A stretch of 64,000 nt of DNA, taken from assembly GCA_007118145.1 (NCBI GenBank), contig SKSD01000015.1, positions 75,268-139,267 of the forward strand. Reading direction: 5' to 3'. The stretch comes from Halobacteriales archaeon (GTDB lineage: Archaea; Halobacteriota; Halobacteria; Halobacteriales; SKSH01). Numbering within the stretch: the stretch's first letter is position 1; the number at the start of each line of letters is the position of its first letter. A model generated the notes under the pieces. That model saw only the letters and a program-made list of their open reading frames with translations, ran no database searches and was not told where the DNA came from. Of this stretch, positions 8,944 through 17,976 are shown one piece after another. Both the position numbers and the translations under genes were made by a program.

Positions 8944-9930
8944 TCAGACCTGGAGGAGGTCGATCCCCGTTCCGAGGTCACCACCCTCTGCTGCCTCGAA
9001 GACGACTCGGGCGGTCGCAATATCCTGGATGGCGAGACCGGTGCTATCGAAGACGGTCACACCGTCATCCGATGTCCGCCCAGGTAGCTCGCCGATGACC
9101 ACCTCACCGAGCTCACCATCGAGATCAGCATCATCGAGCTCTCCTGCCGCCCATGGGACGTTGATCTCACCAGAGTGAGTACACTGCTCGTAATCATCGA
9201 TGACGAGGCGACCTTGACGTAACAGTGCTGGATCGAGCTCTTGCTTACCCGCAGCATCGGCACCCATGGCGTTGATGTGGGTGTGCGCACCCACCATCTC
9301 CGCATCGACGATCGGTTCGTTGACTGGTGTGACGGTCGAGAGGATATCACACGATGCAGCTGTTGCGATCGACCCTGCCTCCATATCGAAGCGGTGGTCG
9401 TACCGGTCGATGAAGGCCTCCACGGCAGCATCATCGATATCATTGACGACCACCCGTTCGATCGACCTGACCGAGGCGATCGCCTCGAGCTGTGTCACGG
9501 CCTGATCACCGGCACCGATCAACCCTAATGAGGTCGCATCCTCGAGTGCGAGATACTTCGTCGCGACGGCAGCTGCAGCACCGGTACGCAACAGGGTGAC
9601 AGATGTGCCGTCCATGATGGCCAACGGGTAGGCCGTCTCGGGGTCTGAGTAGATGATCGTCGCCATCACCGTCGGGAGGTCGAACCGATCTGGGTTATCA
9701 GGGTGCACGTTCACCCACTTGATACCGGCCGCATCCCACGATTGGGCATCCATGTACGCTGGCATCGACCTGAAATCGCCGTTGTACTCGTCGAGTTCGA
9801 TGTACGATTTGGCTGGCATCAACACGTCGCCACGGGCGTATGCGGCGAATGCTTCCTCGACCGCGGCGACCACGTCCTCGATACCGGCAGCTGATTCAAC
9901 AGCAGACCGATCAAGCAACAGCGTCTCCAT
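8944..9930 (-). CDS. Ornithine cyclodeaminase/archaeal alanine dehydrogenase family enzyme
   Basis: The product (328 residues) belongs to the ornithine cyclodeaminase/mu-crystallin family of NAD(P)-dependent enzymes. In archaea some members are alanine dehydrogenases and others deaminate ornithine or reduce cyclic imines. Visible marks are the catalytic-lysine region AAGIKWVNVHPDNP near residue 70, the Rossmann motif LGLIGAGDQAVTQLEA near residues 134-149, and the family signature FDSTGLAIQDIA near residue 293. The substrate cannot be read from sequence. A TATA-like box sits 29 bases before the ATG. It stands alone between leuS (convergent) and the thermosome gene. Confidence 0.8.
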   Translation of the reverse strand: METLLLDRSAVESAAGIEDVVAAVEEAFAAYARGDVLMPAKSYIELDEYNGDFRSMPAYMDAQSWDAAGIKWVNVHPDNPDRFDLPTVMATIIYSDPETAYPLAIMDGTSVTLLRTGAAAAVATKYLALEDATSLGLIGAGDQAVTQLEAIASVRSIERVVVNDIDDAAVEAFIDRYDHRFDMEAGSIATAASCDILSTVTPVNEPIVDAEMVGAHTHINAMGADAAGKQELDPALLRQGRLVIDDYEQCTHSGEINVPWAAGELDDADLDGELGEVVIGELPGRTSDDGVTVFDSTGLAIQDIATARVVFEAAEGGDLGTGIDLLQV

Positions 9931-9954
9931 GCCTGCGGCTACCGAGTGATGTGA

Positions 9955-9965
9955 CTTAAGAAAAT
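9955..9965 (-). promoter_or_regulatory. TATA-like box of the ornithine cyclodeaminase-family gene
   Basis: The minus strand reads TTTTCTTAAG about 29 bases before the ATG at 9930, a good position for a leaderless transcript. Confidence 0.45.
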
Positions 9966-9984
9966 CGGAGCGGTGGGACGACGC

Positions 9985-11619
9985 CTAGAAACCGCCAGCC
10001 GGACTCGGCGTCTCACCAGTCGGGTCGTCCTCGTCGCGCTCTGCCCGGAGGTCACCGGCAGCGATGACGTCATCGATCCGGAGGATCATCACCGCTGCAT
10101 CGGTCGCACTCTCGATGGCCTGTGTCTTGACGCGAAGCGGCTCGAACACACCCTCTTCGGTCATATCGACCACGCGACCGGTGTAGGCATCGAGCCCGGC
10201 GGCGAACTGCCCATCATCATGCGTGCTGCGAAGCTCAACGAGGCTATCGATCGGGTCGTGACCGGCGTTCTCTGCTAGCGTCCGTGGGATGACCTCAAGA
10301 GAGTCTGCGAACGCCTCAACGGCGAGTTGCTCGCGGCCTCCAACACCCTCGGCGAAATCACGCAGACGCATCGCGAGTTCCGTCTCTGGGGCACCCCCAC
10401 CCGGGAGGACCAGACCGTCCTCGAGGGTCACCTTGACGACACCCATGCTGTCGATGACCGCGCGTTCGACCTCGTCGACGACGTGTTCGGTGCCTCCACG
10501 CAGATAGAGCGAGACCGCCTTCCCGTCCTCGACCTCCTCAACGATGATCTGCTCCTCGTCGTCCATCACCCGCTCTTCGACACGACCGGCATATCCGAGG
10601 TCATCCTCGGTGAGTGAGCTGATATCGTGGACGAGGGTGGCACCGGTGGCTCGTGCCACCTTGCGGAGGTCACCCTGTGTGACACGTCGCACGGCCAGGA
10701 TACCGTGTTGTGCGAGGTGGTGCTGGGCGTAATCCATGATCGCACCCTTGACGAGGACGACATCGGCACCAGCCTCTGCGATCGTCTCGACCTGCTCGCG
10801 CATAATCGACTTCTCCTTCTCGACAAGCTCCTCGAGTTGAGTCGGGTCGGTGACGTTGACCTCTGCACTTACCTCGGTGTCCTCGAATTCGAGCGCGCTC
10901 TCGATCAGGGCGATCTTCGCATCCTCGACAAGGGTGGGCATGTTCTGATTGACACGACCCTTGCCGACGATGACGCCATCGATGAGCTCTGACTCGTTGA
11001 TGGATGCACCGGTGTCAGTTCGTATCTTGATGTGATCGAGGTTGATCCCGTCATCGTCCGCGATCGCCGTCACCGCATCGACGACAAGCCGGGCCAAAAT
11101 TTCCTTCGCCCCCTCAGCACCCTTGCCGGTCATCGCGGTCCCGGCGATATCGAGCAAGATCTCCTCGTCGTCAGTGGAGACCTCGATAGCGTTCTCTTCG
11201 AGGATGGATTCGACCTCGGCAGCGGCCTGTCGGAACCCCTGGGTGAGGGTCGTGGCGTGGATATCTTGATCGAGCAGGTCCTCTGCTCGCTTGAGCAACT
11301 CACCGGTGATGACCACCGCTGTGGTCGTCCCGTCGGCCACCTCATCCTCCTGAGTCTCGGCGACATCAACGATCATGTTGGCGGCCGGGTGGTCGATATC
11401 CATATCCTTCAGGATGGTCACCCCGTCGTTGGTGACGATCACATCGCCACCCGAGTCGACCAACATTTTGTCCATTCCTTTCGGCCCGAGGGTCGTCCTG
11501 ACCGCCTCGGCGACAGCCTGTCCTGCTGTGATGTTCATCGACTGAGCATCCCGCCCGGAGGTTCGCTGTGATTCCTCCGAGAGGACGATCAGTGGCATGC
11601 CTCCCATTCGCTGAGCCAT
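9985..11619 (-). CDS. ths: Thermosome subunit (group II chaperonin)
   Basis: This is a subunit of the thermosome, the ATP-driven double-ring chaperonin of archaea. It has the full family architecture in 544 residues: [13 protein letters not shown] near the N-terminus, the ATP loop [12 protein letters not shown], the catalytic DGTTTAVVI segment, the apical domain with [15 protein letters not shown], and the GGGAPE motif near residue 400. The C-terminus is PAGGF, a short Gly-rich tail. I place the start at the ATG 11619-11617, which gives the standard [13 protein letters not shown]. An ATG at 11643 is closer to the TATA box than transcription would allow. Paralogous subunits probably exist elsewhere. 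Confidence 0.96.
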   Translation of the reverse strand: MAQRMGGMPLIVLSEESQRTSGRDAQSMNITAGQAVAEAVRTTLGPKGMDKMLVDSGGDVIVTNDGVTILKDMDIDHPAANMIVDVAETQEDEVADGTTTAVVITGELLKRAEDLLDQDIHATTLTQGFRQAAAEVESILEENAIEVSTDDEEILLDIAGTAMTGKGAEGAKEILARLVVDAVTAIADDDGINLDHIKIRTDTGASINESELIDGVIVGKGRVNQNMPTLVEDAKIALIESALEFEDTEVSAEVNVTDPTQLEELVEKEKSIMREQVETIAEAGADVVLVKGAIMDYAQHHLAQHGILAVRRVTQGDLRKVARATGATLVHDISSLTEDDLGYAGRVEERVMDDEEQIIVEEVEDGKAVSLYLRGGTEHVVDEVERAVIDSMGVVKVTLEDGLVLPGGGAPETELAMRLRDFAEGVGGREQLAVEAFADSLEVIPRTLAENAGHDPIDSLVELRSTHDDGQFAAGLDAYTGRVVDMTEEGVFEPLRVKTQAIESATDAAVMILRIDDVIAAGDLRAERDEDDPTGETPSPAGGF

Positions 11620-11645
11620 AGTCGGTTGAGGATTGTTTGTCATTC

Positions 11646-11654
11646 AATATAAGG
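11646..11654 (-). promoter_or_regulatory. TATA box of the thermosome gene
   Basis: The minus strand reads CCTTATATT. The TTATAT core (11652-11647) is 31 bases before the ATG at 11619 but only about 7 from the ATG at 11643. That spacing decides in favour of the downstream start for a leaderless message. Confidence 0.6.
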
Positions 11655-11729
11655 TGTGTGGTTCATGCTGAATCCTCCGCTCCTCTGTGCTGAATTCAGG
11701 CGTGTCAACCATCGACACAGTTGGATTTA

Positions 11730-11757
11730 AAAGGGAGACTGGCCTCGGTATCCAGTC
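11730..11757 (-). terminator. Possible hairpin terminator after the Pno1 gene
   Basis: On the minus strand GACTGG and CCAGTC form a 6-base stem around a 9-base loop (11757-11737), followed by TCCCTTTT. It begins 12 bases after the stop codon of the KH-domain gene. Archaeal termination mainly needs the T-run, so the hairpin may be incidental. Confidence 0.35.
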
Positions 11758-11768
11758 CAGGTGGGTCT

Positions 11769-12320
11769 TCAACCGGTCGTGTATGGGTGGTACCCGAGTC
11801 CGCCTTGCTGGCGTTCACGGCGTTGGTCTTCAAGGAAGCTGTAGACCGTTCCGTGAGGTGCACCATCGAGGAGCATCTCGGCCGCACGCCGGACGGTCTC
11901 GACCTGTGTGGGATCGCCGATCGTTGCGAGTGTCGAACCATAGATGACGACCGAGGCACCGGTGAGCTCCTCCATCAGTTCCCTCGTGCGTCCACCCTCA
12001 CCGATGAGCCGTCCCTTCTGACGCTGAAGGTCGTTCTTGTTCCGGGCGTGAGCGTCGATATCGACGATATCGAGCATCATCATATCGCCATCGAGGAGAC
12101 GAAACGCATCCTCCGGGGTAAACCCTCGTCCGATCGCACGCACGATGTCCGGCCCTTTCAGGCCACGTAACGGATCGCCGACCGTCTCGATGCTTACCGA
12201 GCCGTTCTCTGAATCCACGTTCAATCGAACCTCTGCCCTCGCCTCTATCTCACGCAGCGTCTCCCCACCTTCACCGATGAGCACACCGATCCTGTCCTGC
12301 GGAATCTTCACGTGCTGCAT
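11769..12320 (-). CDS. Pno1/Dim2-like KH-domain ribosome biogenesis protein
   Basis: This 183-residue protein is the archaeal homologue of Pno1/Dim2, a two-KH-domain RNA-binding factor that acts with RIO1 and Nob1 in maturation of the small ribosomal subunit. The two KH GXXG loops are IGEGGETLREIE at about residues 15-26 and IGEGGRTRELMEELTGA at about residues 105-121. The C-terminal part (VRRAAEMLLDGAPHGTVYSFLEDQR) matches the family. It begins 63 bases after the RIO kinase gene on the same strand; the order eIF1A-RIO1-Pno1 is a conserved haloarchaeal operon and supports the call. Confidence 0.9.
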   Translation of the reverse strand: MQHVKIPQDRIGVLIGEGGETLREIEARAEVRLNVDSENGSVSIETVGDPLRGLKGPDIVRAIGRGFTPEDAFRLLDGDMMMLDIVDIDAHARNKNDLQRQKGRLIGEGGRTRELMEELTGASVVIYGSTLATIGDPTQVETVRRAAEMLLDGAPHGTVYSFLEDQRRERQQGGLGYHPYTTG

Positions 12321-12383
12321 GCTCGGTAGCTATGATGTGAGGCATTTTAAGGCTTCGCTGGATGGGACTGTCACGACTCGAAG

Positions 12384-13250
12384 TTACGACTCAGTGATGT
12401 ACTCATAGAGTGCATCCGGGTCTGCAGATGCCCCCTGTTTGGTGAAGAACGTTGAGACGTTTCGACAGTCGCGTTGGAGGAAATCGTCAGCGTTCGGGTG
12501 ATGCACTGTCGTCGCCTGGCCGACATCGATGATGACCAACTCACCCTCATAGACGAGGATGTTATACTCACTCAGATCGCCGTGGACGAGGCCTGCTCGG
12601 TAGAGGCGGCGCATGTACTCTCGGATCACCTCATAGGCGGTCTCCGGGTTCTCGATATGTACCTCGGTCAGCCGGTGGGCGCGGTCGACCTCCTTCCCGA
12701 TGAGTTCCATGACCAGTGCGTTTCGCTCAACGGCGATCGGCGTTGGCACGCGTACACCTGCCGCCTTTGCCCGTTCGAGGTTGGCAAACTCCTTGCGTGT
12801 CCAGGCGAGGACGACCGACTTCTTGTCACCACGGATATCGTGGAACCGTGGGTCGCCCTCGAGATAATCGCGCATGTCCCTGAAGTCGCTCGCACTGATC
12901 CGGTAGACCTTCAACGCGACATCCTCGTCGTCGACGACCTTGCGCGAGCGTGGCCCCGCGAGCGCGACGAAGACGTTCGCCTCCTTGCCGGTCGATATCG
13001 GGCCACCGAGGGCATCGAGATAGCCGTCCTGAACGAGTTTGTAAAGTGCTGCATAGGTAGCATCATCGAAGACCGATGCATCGACCTTGAACCCCTCTGA
13101 GTCCTTGATTCGTTTCCTGAATTCGTCGAAGGCACGGTCTTGCCTACCAGCGATACGATCGGCTTCCGTCTCGGTGACATCAATCGACTCCCACTCATCA
13201 CCGTCAATCTCGTGTCCGGTGTCGTCAATGAGGTCATACTCCTCGCTCAT
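12384..13250 (-). CDS. rio1: RIO1-type serine/threonine protein kinase
   Basis: RIO1 is an atypical kinase/ATPase of small ribosomal subunit maturation. The protein has 288 residues. An acidic N-terminal extension of about 50 residues is followed by the RIO signature: the P-loop STGKEANVF near residues 86-94, the lysine in VALKVYR, the catalytic loop VHGDLSEYNIL near residues 218-228, and the metal-binding IIDVGQATTVHHPNA. The ATG at 13250 is 31 bases after the eIF1A stop, so the two are very likely co-transcribed. Confidence 0.94.
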   Translation of the reverse strand: MSEEYDLIDDTGHEIDGDEWESIDVTETEADRIAGRQDRAFDEFRKRIKDSEGFKVDASVFDDATYAALYKLVQDGYLDALGGPISTGKEANVFVALAGPRSRKVVDDEDVALKVYRISASDFRDMRDYLEGDPRFHDIRGDKKSVVLAWTRKEFANLERAKAAGVRVPTPIAVERNALVMELIGKEVDRAHRLTEVHIENPETAYEVIREYMRRLYRAGLVHGDLSEYNILVYEGELVIIDVGQATTVHHPNADDFLQRDCRNVSTFFTKQGASADPDALYEYITES

Positions 13251-13281
13251 GTGGTCGCCACCGGTCCGGACATGGAGAGAA

Positions 13282-13572
13282 TCAGTTGATCAGACCCTCG
13301 TCGCGTAACTTCTCTGCCTCTTGTTTCTCGTAACGCCATTCGATATCCGCCTTTTCATCCTGCCAATCCCATGGTTTCACGATGACGACATCATCCTCAC
13401 GGATCCATACACGTTTTTGCATGCGACCTGGGATGCGGGCAGTTCGTTCGACGCCATCTGCGCATCGAACCTTGACTCGATTGGCTCCGAGCATCTGCGT
13501 CACGATGGCGAACACCTCACCATCGCTCGGCATGCGGATGTCATCGAGATCTGCCTCAGCCTCCTCGCTCAT
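13282..13572 (-). CDS. eif1a: Translation initiation factor aIF1A
   Basis: aIF1A binds the A-site region of the small ribosomal subunit and aids scanning and start-site selection. The 96-residue product has the S1-like OB fold core ([17 protein letters not shown], then [21 protein letters not shown], then [21 protein letters not shown]) that is nearly invariant in archaea. It heads an operon with RIO1 and Pno1 on the minus strand. A TATA-like box is found 28 bases upstream of the ATG. Confidence 0.96.
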   Translation of the reverse strand: MSEEAEADLDDIRMPSDGEVFAIVTQMLGANRVKVRCADGVERTARIPGRMQKRVWIREDDVVIVKPWDWQDEKADIEWRYEKQEAEKLRDEGLIN

Positions 13573-13596
13573 TGCGCAACAGTTGGTGCTTCCTGC

Positions 13597-13604
13597 CTAT
13601 AAAC
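13597..13604 (-). promoter_or_regulatory. TATA box of the eIF1A-RIO1-Pno1 operon
   Basis: The minus strand reads GTTTATAG, centred about 28 bases before the ATG at 13572. It is the only good TATA match upstream of the three-gene operon. Confidence 0.55.
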
Positions 13605-13674
13605 CCGAGGGAGGTCGACTCGGAGACGACCGTACACCGTCGCGTTTATGGCACACCGCATCGCCCTGAGACGC

Positions 13675-13863
13675 ATGCTCAGGAATATCGGTATAGGCGG
13701 TCTCGTCGGTATCGTCGCACTGCTCGCGGGGTTCGGTGTCGTCGCGTATATCGATCCGATCATCGCAGGTGGCGTTGCACTGATCTTCATCGGTGCGGCG
13801 TTGCTTGTCCATGCCATCATCAAGGCAATCGCCACCCAGTTCGGTATGGGTGATATGGTATAA
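13675..13863 (+). CDS. Small two-helix membrane protein (haloarchaeal DUF7470-like)
   Basis: This hydrophobic protein of 62 residues has two membrane helices (roughly residues 6-26 and 31-52) and the short C-terminus QFGMGDMV. I recall a haloarchaeal family (DUF7470) with the same GIGGLVGIVALLAG...AYIDPIIAGGVALIFIGAALLV pattern; its function is unknown. I prefer the ATG at 13675 because a TTTATGG element lies about 29 bases before it; an in-frame ATG at 13648 would add nine residues. It lies alone between eIF1A (divergent) and the DUF460 gene (convergent). Confidence 0.65.
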   Translation: MLRNIGIGGLVGIVALLAGFGVVAYIDPIIAGGVALIFIGAALLVHAIIKAIATQFGMGDMV

Positions 13864-13886
13864 GCCTCGGAGAACGAATCAATCGG

Positions 13887-15857
13887 CTACGGACGGCCTC
13901 CTGATCGGTGTTCGTCGATCAACTCATCGACGAGCCGGCGTTTATCCTCAAGCCGACGGTCAGCAGCGTACTCCCGCCACCTGCTCAGCTCAGCTTCTAC
14001 ATCCGACTCCCTCGCGACAGCGAGTTCGTCTACCTCCTGCATGGCGACCTCGTCGATTGACCCGACGGGGACATCGTGTTCGAAGAGGATTCGTTCGGCG
14101 ACATCGGAGAAGCGACCGGATTTCAGGACGATACGAGGATCGAGCATGGCGAGGTGCTTGGCTGCAGCCTCGCCCGCCCCACTCGCGTCTCGGAGGTAGA
14201 TCACGTCATCTGGTGCAAGACCGTAGGAGGCATCGGCCCGATCCATCGCTTCGATCGTGAACTTATCGATCGGCTTGACTGGCACGAGGTCGCTCTGGCG
14301 TTCCTCCACATCGGCGAAGTTGGAGTGGTCGAGGCGCCAGAGTGTCTTCATCCGCTCGATCTTGGTCTCGAGTGCTACAACCGTCTCCTCGAGGTCATCG
14401 ATTGTCCGCTCAAGCCGATTCTTCTCACGTTGTAATCGTGTCACCTCTCGCTCTCTGCGGACGGCTCGTCGCTGTTCCGATCGAGCCTCGGTGAGCTTGC
14501 GTTCAAGCTCCTCGATGCGTGTATCCCGCTCGGCAAGTTCCTCCTTGAGGGATGCGATATGTTCGCTTTGTCGAGATGTCTGTGTCTCGAGCGTCGCGAT
14601 ACGCCGACGCTCAGGGTTCGGGTCATTCTGCGGGGTGGGTTCGGCGGTGGGTTCCGGTTCGGGTTGTTCTACTAGCTGTTCGATGGCAGCCTCGATCGAG
14701 AGCCCCTCTCCGATCACGAGTCTGGTGATCGCACCTGTCTCGAGCATCGGTGGTGTCTTGTCCTTGATCCGATTGAGTTGATCGGCGTAGTCATCGTATG
14801 CAAACAACGCTGCCGCCATCGCGTCGCGTTCGTGGTCATTCGCCACATCGATCTCTCGACATCGGTGTAGCTTCTCGTCGACGGGAAGGTCGACCGCGGG
14901 AGTCCAGCCCACGGCATCGAAGCTCCTGCGGACTTGCTCGACCGTGGTCGGCATTGAGGCAACATCACCTGCCACGATAAGTGGTCGGCCCCGCTCGATG
15001 ATCCACTCGACCACATCGCTCAGATCATTCGTACGAGAACTCCACATATCAAGCGCCGACCCGGAGAGGTCGACCAGGCCGACAGCTGTGTTCGTCCCGG
15101 GATCGATCCCGACGATCACGTCATCGCGCCCCTGCGTGAGTGGTTCGAACCTGATACCCTCAGAGCGGATCGGTTCCACCTCGACCCTGATATCTCCCCC
15201 ACGCTCACTCGAGATCGGTACATCTGCGGGAGCTTCATCCACTGTAAAGACGGCACGTGACCAGCCACCGTACTTCTCGGTCACCTCTCGCTCGAAGGCG
15301 ATGCCGCGGTCATCAAGAAGATCGGATATCTCTCGGGCACGACGTCTGACCGACCCGTGGATACGACGGGTGAATCGATCCTCACTCGAACCACCCTTTC
15401 CAGGCGACCGACCCCTGGTCACTCGTATCTCCGTCGCATCCTCGAATGCCCGTACGACCGACCCGATACCGGCCGCTGCGAGCTGTGCAGATGCCTCTGC
15501 CTCACCCATCGGTGAGGAATCGTACGGGACATCGTGGCGGTGAGCGACCCGCGAGAGTGGCTCGGGTCGTTGGTCACCGGTGACCTGGACGAACCGTGTC
15601 TCATCCGGCAGCTGTCGGAGGAAGGCGATGAGATCGTCACGATCGCTGGCCAGTTCATAGATATTGTCGACGGCGAGTATTGCTGGTCGATGGTCATCGA
15701 TCAGCCTGAAGAGCTTCCTCGCCGAGACAGTATCACGCTCGATGATATCACCGTTGAATCTGACGAGTGCGAAGGTGGGAGATTCCCCACGGATATCGCC
15801 ACTATGGACATCGACACCGAAAATCTCGGTTCGCAGTTCCACCGGACGCTCAGTCAC
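13887..15857 (-). CDS. DUF460 protein: RNase H-like domain plus coiled coil
   Basis: The 656-residue protein matches the archaeal DUF460 family. Residues 1-250 and 250-400 contain two RNase H/RuvC-like segments; the second includes VIVGIDPGTNTAVGLVDLSG with the typical DPG motif, and REIDVANDHERDAMAAALFAYDDY, which resembles the last acidic cluster of the fold. Residues about 410-530 form a long coiled coil rich in Arg, Glu and Leu. The C-terminal domain (VKPIDKFTIEAMDRADASYGL, ILFEHDVPVGSIDEV) is specific to the family. It may be a nuclease or a structural nucleic-acid protein; no experimental role is known to me. Confidence 0.83.
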   Translation of the reverse strand: MTERPVELRTEIFGVDVHSGDIRGESPTFALVRFNGDIIERDTVSARKLFRLIDDHRPAILAVDNIYELASDRDDLIAFLRQLPDETRFVQVTGDQRPEPLSRVAHRHDVPYDSSPMGEAEASAQLAAAGIGSVVRAFEDATEIRVTRGRSPGKGGSSEDRFTRRIHGSVRRRAREISDLLDDRGIAFEREVTEKYGGWSRAVFTVDEAPADVPISSERGGDIRVEVEPIRSEGIRFEPLTQGRDDVIVGIDPGTNTAVGLVDLSGSALDMWSSRTNDLSDVVEWIIERGRPLIVAGDVASMPTTVEQVRRSFDAVGWTPAVDLPVDEKLHRCREIDVANDHERDAMAAALFAYDDYADQLNRIKDKTPPMLETGAITRLVIGEGLSIEAAIEQLVEQPEPEPTAEPTPQNDPNPERRRIATLETQTSRQSEHIASLKEELAERDTRIEELERKLTEARSEQRRAVRREREVTRLQREKNRLERTIDDLEETVVALETKIERMKTLWRLDHSNFADVEERQSDLVPVKPIDKFTIEAMDRADASYGLAPDDVIYLRDASGAGEAAAKHLAMLDPRIVLKSGRFSDVAERILFEHDVPVGSIDEVAMQEVDELAVARESDVEAELSRWREYAADRRLEDKRRLVDELIDEHRSGGRP

Positions 15858-15909
15858 GTACTTGAGTAAGTCCCGGTCACATTAAAGTGCATCTTCGAAG
15901 GTGGAAGGC

Positions 15910-16845
15910 TCACCGGGGAATGTGGTCTCGTAGTGAGATCGAGAGCTCATCACCGTCATCGGGGAGCAGGCACTCGCCGTCGAATGCCTCCTGTGCCTCA
16001 CGGAGCAGTCGATCGCGCTGGCCGGCATAACGAGAGGAGATGTGGACGAGTGCGAGGCGGTCGACATCTGCCCGGTTAGCAACCACGCCCGCCTGTCTCG
16101 CGGTTGAGTGTGCGGTCTCCTCGGCACGATCGACCCTATCGTCACCAAAGGTCGCCTCGTGAATGAGTAAATCTGCACGGCTCGCCTCATCGACAGTTGC
16201 CTCACTGGGCCGGGTGTCGCCGGTATAGACGAGCTTCCGTCCAGGACGTGGCGGTCCGAGGACTGCATCTGGATCGACGACCGATCCGTCGTCGAGTTCC
16301 ACCGGCGAACCCCGTTGGAGGCGACCAAACATGGGCCCCTCAGGGACACCCAGTTCGATTGCCTGTTCACGGTTGAAACGACCCGGACGTTCGTCCTCCT
16401 CAAGAACGTATCCAACAGAGCGGGCATCGTGATCGGTCGCGAATGCCCTGAGCTCATAACCTGCCGAACGGATGACCACATCGCCCGGCTCAACAGGGGC
16501 AACGTTGATGGGGAAGGTCGTCTCACCGATGGTCACCCGGATCAGAGCCCGCATCCGGTCGGTGGTTCCCCTGGGGACAAAAATCGAAAGTGGTGCCTCT
16601 CGCTCGGTGAACTCCAGCGTCTCGAGGAGGCCGGGAATCCCGTAGTAGTGATCGCCGTGAAGGTGAGTGATACAGATATAGTCGAATGAGAGCCCCGTCC
16701 CGAACTTCATGATCTGTCGCTGGATGCCCTCACCAACGTCGAACAAGATCCCATCACCCTCTCGATTGACAAAGATACCGATCGGGTTGCGATCCGGTGT
16801 GGGGACGGCACCACTCGTCCCGAGGAACGTCACCCGAAAGGTCAT
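15910..16845 (-). CDS. rnz: Ribonuclease Z (tRNA 3'-processing endonuclease)
   Basis: RNase Z cuts the 3' trailer from tRNA precursors. The 311-residue protein is the short single-domain form of the metallo-beta-lactamase fold. The signature HLHGDHYYGIPGLL carries the zinc ligands and the exosite motif, and later ligands appear in TGDTRPSE and ADLLIHEATFGDD, with LVHISSRY near the end. The ATG at 16845 gives MTFRVTFLGTSGAVPTPDRN, the normal N-terminus; the GTG at 16866 would add seven residues. It is divergent from the clamp-loader paralogue. Confidence 0.95.
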   Translation of the reverse strand: MTFRVTFLGTSGAVPTPDRNPIGIFVNREGDGILFDVGEGIQRQIMKFGTGLSFDYICITHLHGDHYYGIPGLLETLEFTEREAPLSIFVPRGTTDRMRALIRVTIGETTFPINVAPVEPGDVVIRSAGYELRAFATDHDARSVGYVLEEDERPGRFNREQAIELGVPEGPMFGRLQRGSPVELDDGSVVDPDAVLGPPRPGRKLVYTGDTRPSEATVDEASRADLLIHEATFGDDRVDRAEETAHSTARQAGVVANRADVDRLALVHISSRYAGQRDRLLREAQEAFDGECLLPDDGDELSISLRDHIPR

Positions 16846-16867
16846 CGCCTCGGCAAATGCTCGCACT

Positions 16868-16877
16868 CCATTTACCC
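16868..16877 (-). promoter_or_regulatory. TATA-like box of the RNase Z gene
   Basis: The minus strand reads GGGTAAATGG about 27 bases before the ATG at 16845, which supports that start rather than the GTG at 16866. Confidence 0.45.
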
Positions 16878-16935
16878 CCTTCGGAACGAACGCCGACCGC
16901 GTCTTTCAAGGGTGATCCTCACCTCGGTATAGGCG

Positions 16936-17976
16936 ATGGAATCGCCGTTGTGGACGGATCGGTATGCGCCGACTATCGATGAGCTTCCACAGGCACACCT
17001 TCGCACCTATCTCGATCACGCCACACAGCGGCCAATCAACCTCCTTCTGCACGGACCTCCGGGTGTGGGCAAGACGGCTGCCGTCTTCGCCCTGGCAACG
17101 GCTGCCCATGCCAATCCCGAGACCGATCTCCTCGTCATCAACGTGGCTGACTTTTTCAGTCGAACCAAACGTGAGATCGGGAACGACCCCCGCTTCGCGC
17201 ATTTTCTTGATGACGGTGTGAATCGGTCAAAACGAGAGATGATCACACACGTATTCCGTGAATCGGTCGCACATGCACCGGTGTCTGGGAGTTATCGCAC
17301 CGTACTGCTCGACAATGCAGAGTCCGTTCGGGAGGACTTTCAACAGGCGCTCAGACGCATCATCGAACGACACCACCAGACGACGCAGTTTATTCTCACC
17401 ACTCGCCAACTCGGGAAGATCATCCCCGCACTCCAGTCACGCTGTCTCCCGGTGGCCGTACCGCCACCCGATGATGCTGCCGTCATCGAGAGAATCGAGA
17501 CCATCCTCAAGGCAGAGGGTCGGGCGTACGACGCATCGGCCCTTGCCCTACTCACCGAACACGGTCAGGGGAACCTGCGACGAGCTATCCTCGCCGCGCA
17601 AGCCAGTGCGATCGAGGCAGACCGACGAGATAAGCAGACTGTGAGTGAGTCTATCGTCTTCGAGACACTCAGTGGACTCGGCCACACCGACGAGATCGAC
17701 ACCCTACTCTCACAGGCCGAGGGAGGCGAGTTCGATGCTGCACGGACGACGCTCGACGACCTGCTCGTCGATGTCGGTCTCGATGGGGAGGAAATCCTCG
17801 ACGAGCTCGTGGCTGTCGGTCGGTCGAGATATGACGAGGCTATGCTCACCGCATTGACTGTCCATGCCGCGGAGACCGATGCCATGCTCGCAACAGGTGG
17901 TGATGACCGTGTGCAGTTATCTCGATTACTCGCGGAGGTCGGAGCTGGCGGGCTGGGTCAGACGCCCCAGAAGTAG
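16936..17976 (+). CDS. Replication factor C small-subunit paralogue
   Basis: This 346-residue AAA+ protein resembles a clamp-loader small subunit. It starts MESPLWTDRYAPTIDELPQ, and has Walker A HGPPGVGKTAAV at about residues 39-50 and the SRC motif LQSRCLPV near residue 170. Walker B reads RTVLLDNAES, so the usual DEAD is replaced by DNAE and the metal-contacting acidic pair is altered. Haloarchaea have two small RFC subunits and one large; this looks like the divergent small one (RfcC type), while the gene at 57622-58608 is the canonical one. The last 19 bases overlap the convergent SLC13 gene. Confidence 0.85.
   Translation: MESPLWTDRYAPTIDELPQAHLRTYLDHATQRPINLLLHGPPGVGKTAAVFALATAAHANPETDLLVINVADFFSRTKREIGNDPRFAHFLDDGVNRSKREMITHVFRESVAHAPVSGSYRTVLLDNAESVREDFQQALRRIIERHHQTTQFILTTRQLGKIIPALQSRCLPVAVPPPDDAAVIERIETILKAEGRAYDASALALLTEHGQGNLRRAILAAQASAIEADRRDKQTVSESIVFETLSGLGHTDEIDTLLSQAEGGEFDAARTTLDDLLVDVGLDGEEILDELVAVGRSRYDEAMLTALTVHAAETDAMLATGGDDRVQLSRLLAEVGAGGLGQTPQK

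Noticed and set aside
11686-11768. Possible tRNA or small RNA in the gap after the KH-domain gene
   Set aside because: The bases do not form a cloverleaf and lack a TTCGA arm; the only structure is a short hairpin, listed as a possible terminator.
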